Positions 1 to 6,062 of a stretch of DNA of 6,514 nucleotides are shown here, one piece after another. How positions within the stretch are numbered: the first letter of the stretch is position 1; each line of letters begins with the position of its first letter. The stretch comes from Acetatifactor sp. (GTDB lineage Bacteria; Bacillota; Clostridia; Lachnospirales; Lachnospiraceae). The translations under genes were made by a program, and so were the position numbers. The notes beneath the pieces are model-generated. The model was given only the letters and a program-made list of their open reading frames with translations. It ran no database searches and was not told the DNA's origin. The DNA is taken from NCBI GenBank assembly GCA_016303085.1, contig JAEDMI010000141.1, positions 1 to 6,514 of the forward strand, written 5' to 3'.

Positions 1-92
1 GGTTATATTTTGCCCTTCCGGCAATACACCCGTAACCGGCACCTGATGCTTACGGCTATAATTCACCTTTCCTGCAATACAGCCGTAACCGG
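1..92. repeat. Two copies of a 53-base-period direct repeat with internal inverted repeats
   Basis: Bases 1-39 match bases 54-92 at 32 of 39 positions by direct comparison. The best-kept part is GCAATACACCCGTAACCGG (21-39) against GCAATACAGCCGTAACCGG (74-92), which differ at one base. The array may start before the window. The same block holds inverted pairs: CCGTAA (30-35) with TTACGG (50-55), TTACGGCTATA (50-60) with TACAGCCGTAA (78-88, one mismatch), and GGCTATA (54-60) with TATAGCC (104-110). The RNA or DNA could therefore fold into alternative hairpins. No reading frame fits this stretch. From 93 to 186 I see nothing beyond the end of the acetyltransferase fragment. Function unknown; it could be an intergenic repeat family or a remnant of a mobile element. 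Confidence 0.6.
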
Positions 93-186
93 TCTGTTTA
101 CCGTATAGCCTTTGCCATATGATAGATTCAAAAGCACAAACAGCAGTCGCGGCAAATTGCAATTTCCATTCTCTATAACCTGAAAT

Positions 187-393
187 TTATTTTAGTCTTA
201 AAAAATACTCGTCATCACCTTCAAAAACACCTGTTTTTGAGAATCCATGTCTTTCATAGAACCGTGCAGTTTTGCAATTATCTTTATGACATCCTAATGC
301 TATTGACATCTCACCAAAATCTTCATATACATGTTCGATAGTTTTCTCAAGTATCTCGCCACCAAGACCTCTATACTTATATCCACTTGTCAT
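187..393 (-). pseudogene. GNAT-family N-acetyltransferase, C-terminal fragment
   Basis: The 68-residue product matches the second half of GCN5-related acetyltransferases, which move an acetyl group from acetyl-CoA to an amine. YKYRGLGGEIL (residues 6-16) resembles the acetyl-CoA pyrophosphate loop, although the RxxGxG/A pattern is imperfect. NCKTARFYERHGF (about 39-51) is the typical late motif with the Asn and Tyr of the fold. Full GNAT proteins usually have 140-180 residues, so the N-terminal strands and much of the substrate site are missing. A TGA codon stands directly before the ATG in the same frame, and no N-terminal GNAT half is recognisable upstream. The ATG overlaps the stop of the preceding short frame (ATGA), so some translation is possible. 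I read it as a decayed or recombined gene, unlikely to be an active enzyme on its own. Confidence 0.65.
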
Positions 394-491
394 TCACCTC
401 TGGCTGACAAATGAGGATTTATCTGACTTGCCAGCATCTTGAACTCAACGTCCCTTTGTTGCGGACGGATGTGTACTGCGCTCATATTCAT
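390..491 (-). pseudogene. Short frame with a YesM/LytS-type sensor histidine kinase motif (remnant)
   Basis: A 33-codon frame starting at the ATG 489-491 contains QQRDVEFKMLASQINPH (residues 11-27). This strongly resembles the phospho-acceptor segment of YesM/LytS-type sensor kinases, where the motif usually reads QINPHFLYNTLE and the His is phosphorylated. Here the match stops right after the His and changes to LSARGE and a stop codon. The upstream residues (MNMSAVHIRP) do not look like the expected coiled coil. About 17 residues of kinase-like sequence thus sit between unrelated flanks. The stop overlaps the ATG of the acetyltransferase fragment. The kinase origin is inference from a remembered motif; a small conserved peptide that happens to share it is the alternative. 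No catalytic ATPase domain is present, so it cannot work as a kinase. Confidence 0.35.
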
Positions 492-522
492 CGATTGCTA
501 AATGGTGTTTTTTCTCTCGCAT
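445..522 (-). other. Possible truncated start of a small hypothetical protein
   Basis: A 25-codon frame begins at ATG 520-522 after AGAAGG, a fair ribosome site nine bases upstream. It reads MREKKHHLAIDEYER and then ends within ten more residues. The charged, helical start looks like real coding sequence and overlaps the kinase-like frame in another frame. I do not recognise the family with certainty. It would fit a gene 5' end that was joined to foreign sequence near base 480. It could also be chance. The rest of the gap between the acetyltransferase fragment and the GH74 gene (523-611) shows no gene and no clear terminator. Confidence 0.25.
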
Positions 523-611
523 ACGCTTTGACCTTCTTTGTGTCTTTTTGTATCAAGAGAAATTAAAGATGCGAATGTACGATTTTGATTTTTGGCATAA
601 ATACTCAGTTT

Positions 612-3065
612 TTATCGGTTCGTTCCACATATGTCTCCCCACTTAACCCCATTGGAGCCTGTTGCAAGGTAAAATCTGCCGAAAGTCCGGCAGTCGCCGT
701 CGATACTGTTGATTTCTCCGAACATCTGCTTATCCGTGTTCAGACGTTCAAAAGTCCTGCCCTGATCCAAAGTCCTATAAAAACCGTACTTCCCTTCCAC
801 AATACCGTTGAAGTAGATTGCCTTGGAATCCCTGTAATAATCACCGTCAGGTGAGCCAAGTCCCAGACCCATTCGGAAAGCTGTAATACCGGGAGCTGTA
901 AGTCGGGTCAGGCTGACATTATCTGTCTCTGCACAGTACTCCAGCTTCCAAATACCGCCCTCACCGATTGCCATATAAAATACACCCTGTCTGCCGGTCT
1001 CGCCCCGCACCTCCGTCTTGTTGGCACAGTCGATAAGTCCGAAATCAATTTTGGGAAATTCAGCGGGCAACTCATATTCCCTGTAAGTGCTGCCTCCGTC
1101 ACGGCTGATATAAAAATCCGACCCACCGCCGAAACCGTAAAACAAATTGCTGTCTGTTCTGTCGGAGAAAACCTTCACCTTACCCGTTGTTTTCAGACAA
1201 TCCTTCTTATCATAAACCGTACAACAGGAGTAAGTCCTGCCACCGTCATGGCTGGCTATCAGCCTGCGCACCGGCAGTTCAATCCCCTCCGCCACGGCCC
1301 AGACAATGTTTTTTCCGTCCGGAGACATTGCAACCCAGCCGGAATTTACATTGGGATGCTCTATTAGACGCAGAGCCTCGTCCAAATCTTCCGTCAGGCC
1401 GAAGGGCATGGGAAGACGTTCGAAGGTCCTGCCCTGGTCGACGGACAAAATCAATCCGCCCAGGGTCTTTCCCGTCCAATTACCTCTGGGTGTCACCACC
1501 AGGTGCTCCGGGTGTTCGTCGGAAAAATCCGCATTAATACAGGTGATGTACCGGTTCCCCTCAGCATCCGCGAAAGAATTTCCGCAGGCTCTGCCAAGTT
1601 CCTCAAAGGCAAAGCCTCCCAGGTCGCCCAAAATATCAATGACCTGTACTCGTCCTTTGGGCATACTGTACACATTGAGGTGAACTGTCTCTTCAATGCC
1701 GTCACACCAATCCGTAAACCTGCAAACCTTATCCTTCAGATTCCGGGTGCGGAACACACCCGTGCCCGAATTAAACCATGCCTCGCTGTCATTAAAGGGA
1801 TTAATTTTGATATCACTGAGCCAGTGAATCAGGGAGTGCCCTCCGTTACATTCGGGACGCATGTAGGGCGCGCGGAAGACAATCTCCCCTTCCGACAAAT
1901 CATACAGTATCTGCTTCCAATTCTCCCCGTAGTCCAGGGAAAGGAAAACACTGTCCCCATCATCCTTTACAATGGTGGAAGCCACCAGCATCCCCGGTGT
2001 CTGTCTCGACACGCTGATACCGGAAAAGCCGTAATCCAAAACATCCCCCCGCCTGATGTTCTCCTGACCGATACCCTTCACTGCCGACGCGCTTCCGGGC
2101 GTAATATCCTCCATGGAACCCAGACGCCACTCCCAGGCTGTTCCGCTCTGCATTCCGCCTCCGCTTTTTGCTTTTTCTGTTCCTGCCTTCTCTATCGCCT
2201 TCGGTAGTTCGGTTTTTACGAAGGGATACCTGACAATATGACCGTCAATGGTGTCCCCGGAGTCGCAACTGTAACCGTTCTCCAGCACATAAGAACGCCT
2301 TCCCGTGGAAGCAAAGGTGACATAAAGATATTTCTCGTCTCTGCACCATCGCTGCGCCACCAAACCGTTCAATTTGCAGCCGTCTATGGCATGGTTTTCC
2401 GGTTCCTGCACCTTTTCAAAAGTTTCACCGTTGTCGTAAGATATGTACAAACTGTGCCCACGCATAGGCATCATGCCGCTTTCGTCTCCCAAATCTTCCG
2501 GCTGCAAACCTGTTCCTGTGGTCACCCCTGCTGTACCCACAAGAAGCATCCCTTCCACCTCCGTCACAAAGGTGAGGTATTCTTCCGGCAGGGCTGACAG
2601 TTTTCTCCAGCTGTGTCCTTTGTCCTCACTGCGCCACAGACCTTCCTGCTGAGAAGCATAGTAAATGATATCGCCCCTGACATACAGCCTTTCATCTGTT
2701 CCTCTGCCGTTTAAATTGCCGTGTATCATCACAGGAATTTTTTCATATGTAAAATTCTCCCCGTAATCCCCGGAAATCGCCAACACGCCGGATTCCGGTT
2801 GATTGACACCGCATGCAATATAGAGGCTGCCCGGCTTCTCCTCGTCTATGGCCAGAGCAATGGGAAATGTCTCGCTCAAATCCTCCATAGTCACATGAGG
2901 AATCAGACTAATCCAACGCTGCTCTTTTACATCAAAGCGATAAGTTCCGCCGATATCTGTCCTGATATACAGCACGTCCCGTTCCTTCTCCGAATATAGG
3001 AAGCCTGTAACGTATCCACCGCCGGGAATGGGTAAATTGTGATATTCATATGGTATCTGTTTCAT
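612..3065 (-). CDS. GH74-family beta-propeller glycoside hydrolase (xyloglucanase-like), predicted cytoplasmic
   Basis: The 817-residue protein has the features of glycoside hydrolase family 74, inverting enzymes that cut beta-1,4-glucan backbones, mainly xyloglucan. It opens with the family signature PGGGYVTGFLY and VLYIRTDIGGTYRFD (residues 14-45). D37 in the TDIGG motif corresponds to one catalytic Asp, and D481 in ILGDLGGFAF to the other. Eight Asp-box motifs (SxDxGxxW/F/Y) start near residues 98, 146, 209, 376, 541, 605, 654 and 765, as expected for two seven-bladed propellers. I see no carbohydrate-binding module, dockerin or anchor. No signal peptide is present: the enzyme signature starts at once, and the upstream frame meets a stop ten to twelve codons earlier with no hydrophobic run. 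The ATG follows an AGAGGGGA ribosome site. Residues 285-320 form a Lys/Gly/Ala-rich insert. It is a single gene divergent from a small membrane protein. Family assignment is strong; the exact substrate and cytoplasmic location are inferred. Confidence 0.9.
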   Translation of the reverse strand: MKQIPYEYHNLPIPGGGYVTGFLYSEKERDVLYIRTDIGGTYRFDVKEQRWISLIPHVTMEDLSETFPIALAIDEEKPGSLYIACGVNQPESGVLAISGDYGENFTYEKIPVMIHGNLNGRGTDERLYVRGDIIYYASQQEGLWRSEDKGHSWRKLSALPEEYLTFVTEVEGMLLVGTAGVTTGTGLQPEDLGDESGMMPMRGHSLYISYDNGETFEKVQEPENHAIDGCKLNGLVAQRWCRDEKYLYVTFASTGRRSYVLENGYSCDSGDTIDGHIVRYPFVKTELPKAIEKAGTEKAKSGGGMQSGTAWEWRLGSMEDITPGSASAVKGIGQENIRRGDVLDYGFSGISVSRQTPGMLVASTIVKDDGDSVFLSLDYGENWKQILYDLSEGEIVFRAPYMRPECNGGHSLIHWLSDIKINPFNDSEAWFNSGTGVFRTRNLKDKVCRFTDWCDGIEETVHLNVYSMPKGRVQVIDILGDLGGFAFEELGRACGNSFADAEGNRYITCINADFSDEHPEHLVVTPRGNWTGKTLGGLILSVDQGRTFERLPMPFGLTEDLDEALRLIEHPNVNSGWVAMSPDGKNIVWAVAEGIELPVRRLIASHDGGRTYSCCTVYDKKDCLKTTGKVKVFSDRTDSNLFYGFGGGSDFYISRDGGSTYREYELPAEFPKIDFGLIDCANKTEVRGETGRQGVFYMAIGEGGIWKLEYCAETDNVSLTRLTAPGITAFRMGLGLGSPDGDYYRDSKAIYFNGIVEGKYGFYRTLDQGRTFERLNTDKQMFGEINSIDGDCRTFGRFYLATGSNGVKWGDICGTNR

Positions 3066-3075
3066 AAATGTAAAA

Positions 3076-3083
3076 TCCCCTCT
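3076..3083 (-). promoter_or_regulatory. Ribosome binding site of the GH74 gene
   Basis: On the minus strand AGAGGGGA lies about ten bases before the ATG at 3063-3065. It supports the chosen start and hence the lack of a signal peptide. It lies inside the left arm of the inverted repeat described separately. Confidence 0.6.
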
Positions 3084-3145
3084 GATTGAATCATCTTTTC
3101 ACTGTTCCGAAGAAGCAGTTACTTTGATTATACAATCAGAAGGGA
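3076..3145. promoter_or_regulatory. Paired inverted repeat around the GH74 transcription start (candidate operator)
   Basis: The left arm 3076-3088 and right arm 3133-3145 are reverse complements at 12 of 13 positions (core CAATCAGA[G/A]GGGA). Each arm also forms a local palindrome: TGATT-N1-AATCA at 3083-3093 and TGATT-N4-AATCA at 3125-3138, the latter covering the -10 box. The right arm lies upstream of the predicted start and is not transcribed, so RNA pairing of the two arms is unlikely. Two binding sites for one regulator, one at the promoter and one in the leader, is the simplest reading. No regulator gene is seen in the window. Confidence 0.4.
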
Positions 3146-3155
3146 AATTTCTCTA
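3127..3155 (-). promoter_or_regulatory. Putative sigma-A promoter of the GH74 gene
   Basis: The minus strand has a perfect TATAAT (3127-3132). Seventeen bases upstream is TAGAGA (3150-3155), a weak 4/6 match to TTGACA. Transcription would start near 3120, leaving a leader of about 55 bases. The weak -35 would fit a promoter that depends on an activator. The -10 box lies inside the palindrome TGATT-N4-AATCA. Confidence 0.5.
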
Positions 3156-3217
3156 CCCCCAATCGACTGGGCTGTTGTAAATAATGTGAAATCAAGCCGG
3201 TTCAGGTTATCTTACTC

Positions 3218-3246
3218 TTGAACTTTTTCGCTTTTTCCTGTATATA
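3218..3246 (+). promoter_or_regulatory. Putative sigma-A promoter of the small membrane protein gene
   Basis: TTGAAC (3218-3223) and TATATA (3241-3246) are separated by exactly 17 bases. Transcription would start near 3252-3254, only about 15 bases before the ATG at 3269, so the leader contains little more than the ribosome site AGGAGG at 3255-3260. Confidence 0.6.
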
Positions 3247-3268
3247 TAAGTTACAGGAGGGTACTCAT

Positions 3269-3568
3269 ATGATTATGTGTGAAGGACTTGCCATTATTGG
3301 ATTTATCTTTTATATTACAATTCCAGTCCTATTTGTCCGTCATATAGTTAAATCTATTCATCAGTATTTTAAAAACCATTCCTTTGATCACCTGCTTTAT
3401 TATGTTCATGAGAAACAAGTAATCACCGAAGAAGATAACCTTCTGTGGGATAAAAAAATAGATGAGATACATAGATTACAAAAAGCCATTGATAATACCT
3501 CTAATCCTATTATGAAACAGAAGCTTCGGGATCGGATTTATGCGCTGATTTATTCAAGTATATACTAA
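3269..3568 (+). CDS. Hypothetical 99-residue protein with one N-terminal membrane helix
   Basis: I do not recognise this protein. The start ATG at 3269 is chosen because AGGAGGG lies eight bases upstream; a longer frame from a TTG at 3218 would begin inside the -35 box. Residues 7-25 (LAIIGFIFYITIPVLFV region) form one hydrophobic helix, followed by HIVKSIHQYFKNHSFD. The positive charge after the helix suggests that the C-terminal part faces the cytoplasm. Residues about 48-90 are highly charged and helical (EEDNLLWDKKIDEIHRLQKA region) and could form a short coiled coil. The C-terminus is RIYALIYSSIY. It has its own promoter and is divergent from the GH74 gene and convergent with the amino acid transporter operon. 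No enzymatic motif is visible. The clear expression signals make it likely to be a real gene, of unknown role. Confidence 0.75.
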   Translation: MIMCEGLAIIGFIFYITIPVLFVRHIVKSIHQYFKNHSFDHLLYYVHEKQVITEEDNLLWDKKIDEIHRLQKAIDNTSNPIMKQKLRDRIYALIYSSIY

Positions 3569-3634
3569 TCCATTTCCTTTTCCACACGTTCGGTTATATC
3601 TTCAGCGGTACTGAACAAGGGGGAAATACTTCAA

Positions 3635-4402
3635 CTATTCAGCCTCAGAGTACTTAACAGCCAAGTCGGAAATAGTGCCGTCTGCCAACATCTCTTCAAT
3701 TACTTTATTAATCTTGTCAAGAAGTTCGGTGTTGCCCTTCTTTACGGCAATGGCATACTGCTCACCTTCAAAAGCTGCCGGATCCTCTACAATCTTCAGC
3801 CCTTCGTTATCGCTGACATACTTCTTTGCAGTAGCAGAATCGATGACAACCACATCACACTTACCGTTTACCAGCTCCATAACGGCTTCGGTTCCTTTTT
3901 TAAATGCTTCATAAGAATATCCCATGTCATTGACACAAGTCTCACCGGTATATCCCTGAATGACGCAAATTCTCTTTCCCGCCATATCGGAAGCCTTTTT
4001 GATATCAGAATCCTCCTTCACAATCATAACCTGAGTTGCTTCATAGTACGGAGTAGAGAAATCTGCTTCCTCCTTTCTTTCATCTGTTACTGTCATGCCT
4101 GCGATTACCGCATCAATCTGTCCGTTCTCCAGTGCAATCAGCAGAGAGTCAAATTCCATGTTCTCGATTTCTGCTGTCATACCGTTCTTCTCTGCAATCT
4201 GCTTTGCGATAGACATATCGATACCGTCATACTGACCGATAACCCCGTTGGACGCAACAAATTCAAAGGGAGGAAACTCTGCGTTGGTTCCGAAAGTAAT
4301 GGTATCACTGTTCTTCGCACTGTCTCCTCCGCAGGCTGCCAGCCCGCATACCAACATAGCCATTGACAAAATTACTACAACTTTTTTCATCATTTTTTTC
4401 AT
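3635..4402 (-). CDS. Amino acid ABC transporter, substrate-binding lipoprotein
   Basis: The 255-residue product belongs to solute-binding protein family 3, which captures polar amino acids outside the cell and delivers them to the membrane permease. The N-terminus has a Lys-rich start, a hydrophobic stretch and the lipobox LAAC with Cys24, so the mature protein is lipid-anchored on the outer face. Family motifs follow: TFGTNAEFPPFEF (36-48), YDGIDMSIAKQIA (58-70), and DAVIAGMTVTDERKEEADFSTPYY (97-120), where Arg109 is the usual contact for the substrate carboxylate. VVVIDSATAKKYV (184-196) supplies Asp188, the usual contact for the amino group. The start is the first of three nearby Met codons, since AAGGAG lies eight bases before it. 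It is the last gene of the operon, 79 bases after the ATPase gene. The exact amino acid cannot be read from sequence; polar or basic amino acids and glutamine-type substrates are all possible. Confidence 0.92.
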   Translation of the reverse strand: MKKMMKKVVVILSMAMLVCGLAACGGDSAKNSDTITFGTNAEFPPFEFVASNGVIGQYDGIDMSIAKQIAEKNGMTAEIENMEFDSLLIALENGQIDAVIAGMTVTDERKEEADFSTPYYEATQVMIVKEDSDIKKASDMAGKRICVIQGYTGETCVNDMGYSYEAFKKGTEAVMELVNGKCDVVVIDSATAKKYVSDNEGLKIVEDPAAFEGEQYAIAVKKGNTELLDKINKVIEEMLADGTISDLAVKYSEAE

Positions 4403-4433
4403 AATATGCTCTCCTTTTTGTATGTATCTTTAT

Positions 4434-4456
4434 GCAGTTTACCTGTTGGGAACTGC
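4434..4456. other. Hairpin in the gap between ATPase and binding-protein genes
   Basis: GCAGTT (4434-4439) and AACTGC (4451-4456) can pair as a six-base stem with an eleven-base loop in the operon mRNA. There is no U-run after it, so it is not an evident terminator. Such hairpins upstream of binding-protein genes often protect the RNA end and raise the amount of the binding protein over the membrane parts; that role here is inference. I see no convincing separate promoter in the gap. Confidence 0.3.
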
Positions 4457-4481
4457 CCCATACCAATAATTTGTAATGCAC

Positions 4482-5204
4482 TTACAGAACTTTACTCAAG
4501 AAATCCCTGGTTCTCTCATTTTGGGGATTCCCGAAAATATCTTCCGGCGTACCGCTCTCCATGACGACTCCCTGATCCATAAACAATACTCTTGTGGCTA
4601 CTTCTCTGGCAAAACCCATCTCGTGAGTAACGATAACCATGGTCATGCCGGCCCTCGCCAAATCCTTCATAACGTCCAGAACCTCGCCTACCATCTCCGG
4701 GTCCAGAGCGGAAGTGGGCTCGTCAAACAACATAATTTCCGGGTCCATGGCAAGCGCCCTGGCAATGGCAACCCGCTGCTTCTGACCTCCTGAAAGCTGA
4801 GCCGGATAGGCATCCGCCTTCTCTGCCAGATTAACTCTTGCAAGCAGCTCCTGCCCTCTCTTTACCGCTTCCTCTTTGGTCATCTTTTTCAGCAGTACCG
4901 GAGCCAAAGTGATATTTTCCATAATCGTAAGATGGGGAAACAAATTGAACTGCTGGAACACCATTCCCATCTTCTGCCTGATTTTATTTACATCCACCTT
5001 TGGATCATTGATACATTCATCATCCACATAGACCTCACCCTCGGTCACAGTCTCCAAAAGGTTCAGGCAGCGTAAAAAGGTACTTTTACCGGAGCCTGAA
5101 GGACCGATAACTACAACTACTTCACCCTGGGAAATATGTTCATCGATGCCCCGGAGTACTTCCAAGTCACCAAAATGCTTTTTTAAGTTCTTTACTTTAA
5201 TCAT
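4482..5204 (-). CDS. Amino acid ABC transporter, ATP-binding protein (GlnQ/HisP type)
   Basis: The 240-residue protein is the ATPase that powers polar amino acid uptake on the inner face of the membrane. All ABC motifs are intact: Walker A GPSGSGKST (34-42), Q-loop Gln84 in MVFQQFNLFP, signature LSGGQKQR (137-144), Walker B IMLFDEP (157-163) with catalytic Glu162, D-loop SALD (165-168), and switch His194 in VTHEM. MESGTPEDIFGNPQNERTRDFL (215-236 region) is the usual GlnQ/HisP C-terminus. Length is normal for the family. It starts 15 bases after the permease stop, and its ribosome site (AAAGGGG) overlaps the end of the permease gene, which suggests tight co-expression. It would work as a dimer docking on the permease EAA loops. 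Substrate is set by the binding protein and permease. Confidence 0.95.
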   Translation of the reverse strand: MIKVKNLKKHFGDLEVLRGIDEHISQGEVVVVIGPSGSGKSTFLRCLNLLETVTEGEVYVDDECINDPKVDVNKIRQKMGMVFQQFNLFPHLTIMENITLAPVLLKKMTKEEAVKRGQELLARVNLAEKADAYPAQLSGGQKQRVAIARALAMDPEIMLFDEPTSALDPEMVGEVLDVMKDLARAGMTMVIVTHEMGFAREVATRVLFMDQGVVMESGTPEDIFGNPQNERTRDFLSKVL

Positions 5205-5219
5205 GTCCTGCGCCCCTTT

Positions 5220-5918
5220 CTACCGAATCTCAGACTTTCTCAGTCTCTCCTCAATCTTCTTGAAAACCAGAGTCAGAAGCTTTATGAGAACATAGTAAAT
5301 AACGGCAGTTCCAATCAGAGGCATGAAGGCAACAAAGGTTGCGCTCTTGATAAAGTCGCCCGCCTTCTGAATATCCATCAGTCCGACGTAACCCACAATG
5401 GCCGTTTCCTTAATCAGAACGATAAACTCGTTACAAAGCGCAGGGAAAATATTCTTCACTGCCTGAGGAATCACAATATGTATCATGGTCTGATAACCGT
5501 TCAATCCAAGAGATCTTCCCGCCTCAGTCTGTCCCTTATCCACTGACAGGATGCCCGCGCGGATAATTTCCGACACATAGGCACCGGAGTTGATGCCGAA
5601 TGCAATTCCCGCAATAATCCATTTGGGAATATTGACCGTGGCAAAAATGACAAAATAAATAATCATCAGCTGAGTCACAGATGGGGTCCCACGAATCACA
5701 TCCGTATAAATTCCGCCAATAGCTTTCAAAAGCTTTTTATTGGAAAGATTGCACAGGGCAACCAAAAGTCCGATAAGGATACCCAACGCAACAGCTATGA
5801 GTGAAACCCGGATAGTCACACCGATGCCGCTGAGTAACAATTTATAGCGGTCTTCTTTAATAAAACATTTGTAAAATGTATTGGCAAAATCTGCTGCCCA
5901 CGCGCTTAATTCGGCCAT
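5220..5918 (-). CDS. Amino acid ABC transporter, permease (HisM/GlnP family)
   Basis: The 232-residue integral membrane protein forms the channel of the polar amino acid importer. It has about five hydrophobic segments, near residues 29-57, 82-95, 98-113, 160-180 and 195-218. DVIRGTPSVTQL (73-84) is the family RGTP motif. EAGRSLGLNGYQTMIHIVIPQA (132-153) is the EAA loop that contacts the ATPase, with the conserved Gly138 and Pro151. Only one permease gene is present, so it probably acts as a homodimer. GAAAGGA, about seven bases before the ATG, supports the start. The 28 residues before the first membrane helix are mostly polar or amphipathic. It is the first gene of the operon, with a promoter at 5984-6012. 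Confidence 0.94.
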   Translation of the reverse strand: MAELSAWAADFANTFYKCFIKEDRYKLLLSGIGVTIRVSLIAVALGILIGLLVALCNLSNKKLLKAIGGIYTDVIRGTPSVTQLMIIYFVIFATVNIPKWIIAGIAFGINSGAYVSEIIRAGILSVDKGQTEAGRSLGLNGYQTMIHIVIPQAVKNIFPALCNEFIVLIKETAIVGYVGLMDIQKAGDFIKSATFVAFMPLIGTAVIYYVLIKLLTLVFKKIEERLRKSEIR

Positions 5919-5939
5919 TATCTTTTCCTTTCAAGCATC

Positions 5940-5953
5940 GGTCAATCTTGACC
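5940..5953. promoter_or_regulatory. 14-base palindrome in the leader of the amino acid transporter operon
   Basis: GGTCAATCTTGACC has perfect six-base arms around a two-base centre. It lies between the predicted transcription start (near 5977) and the permease ribosome site. It could bind a dimeric repressor or, in RNA, form a small five-pair hairpin just upstream of the ribosome site. No regulator is encoded nearby, so the role is inferred. Confidence 0.4.
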
Positions 5954-5983
5954 TTTTTTAATCAATTTATGTTTATGTGTGGG

Positions 5984-6012
5984 ATTATATCACATCGGGC
6001 GCATAAACAAAA
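5984..6012 (-). promoter_or_regulatory. Putative promoter of the amino acid transporter operon (extended -10)
   Basis: The minus strand reads TGATATAAT, a perfect TATAAT (5984-5989) with the TG of an extended -10 element. The -35 is poor: TTTTGT (6007-6012) at 17 bases or TTGTTT (6005-6010) at 15 bases. Extended -10 promoters tolerate a weak -35. The leader would be about 60 bases long. Confidence 0.55.
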
Positions 6013-6019
6013 GAGGATT

Positions 6020-6035
6020 TTGCATTTTTATGCAA
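6020..6035 (-). terminator. Weak hairpin after rsmH, possible terminator
   Basis: TTGCAT (6020-6025) and ATGCAA (6030-6035) form a perfect six-pair stem with a four-base loop, 28 bases past the rsmH stop. On the rsmH strand it is followed by AAATCCTCTTTTGTTT, only loosely U-rich. The stem is AT-rich, so termination would be inefficient and some read-through into the transporter operon is possible. Confidence 0.3.
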
Positions 6036-6062
6036 CTATTTGCAGCTGTTTGAATTCCATCC

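Noticed and set aside
1..110. CRISPR array
   Set aside because: Only two diverged repeats that extend across the supposed spacer, with no regular repeat-spacer structure and no cas genes.
1503..2207. A 234-codon plus-strand open frame inside the GH74 gene
   Set aside because: It is antisense to a well-supported family protein and has no family motif; the codon structure of the real gene explains it. The other plus-strand frames within 612-3065 were rejected for the same reason.
3187..3204. Catabolite-response (cre) site, TGAA-N10-TTCA
   Set aside because: Only the outer four bases are palindromic and the centre lacks the CG core expected of a CcpA site.
3218..3268. Longer N-terminus of the small membrane protein from a TTG at 3218
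   Set aside because: The TTG coincides with the predicted -35 box and has no good ribosome site, whereas the ATG at 3269 follows AGGAGGG.
3600..3616. Terminator between the convergent small membrane protein and binding-protein genes
   Set aside because: TTCAG-CGGTA-CTGAA makes only a five-pair stem with no U-run on either side; no convincing terminator is visible in 3569-3634.
5919..6062. Riboswitch or T-box in the leader of the amino acid operon
   Set aside because: The leader is only about 60 bases long and lacks a T-box sequence, specifier loop or terminator/antiterminator pair.
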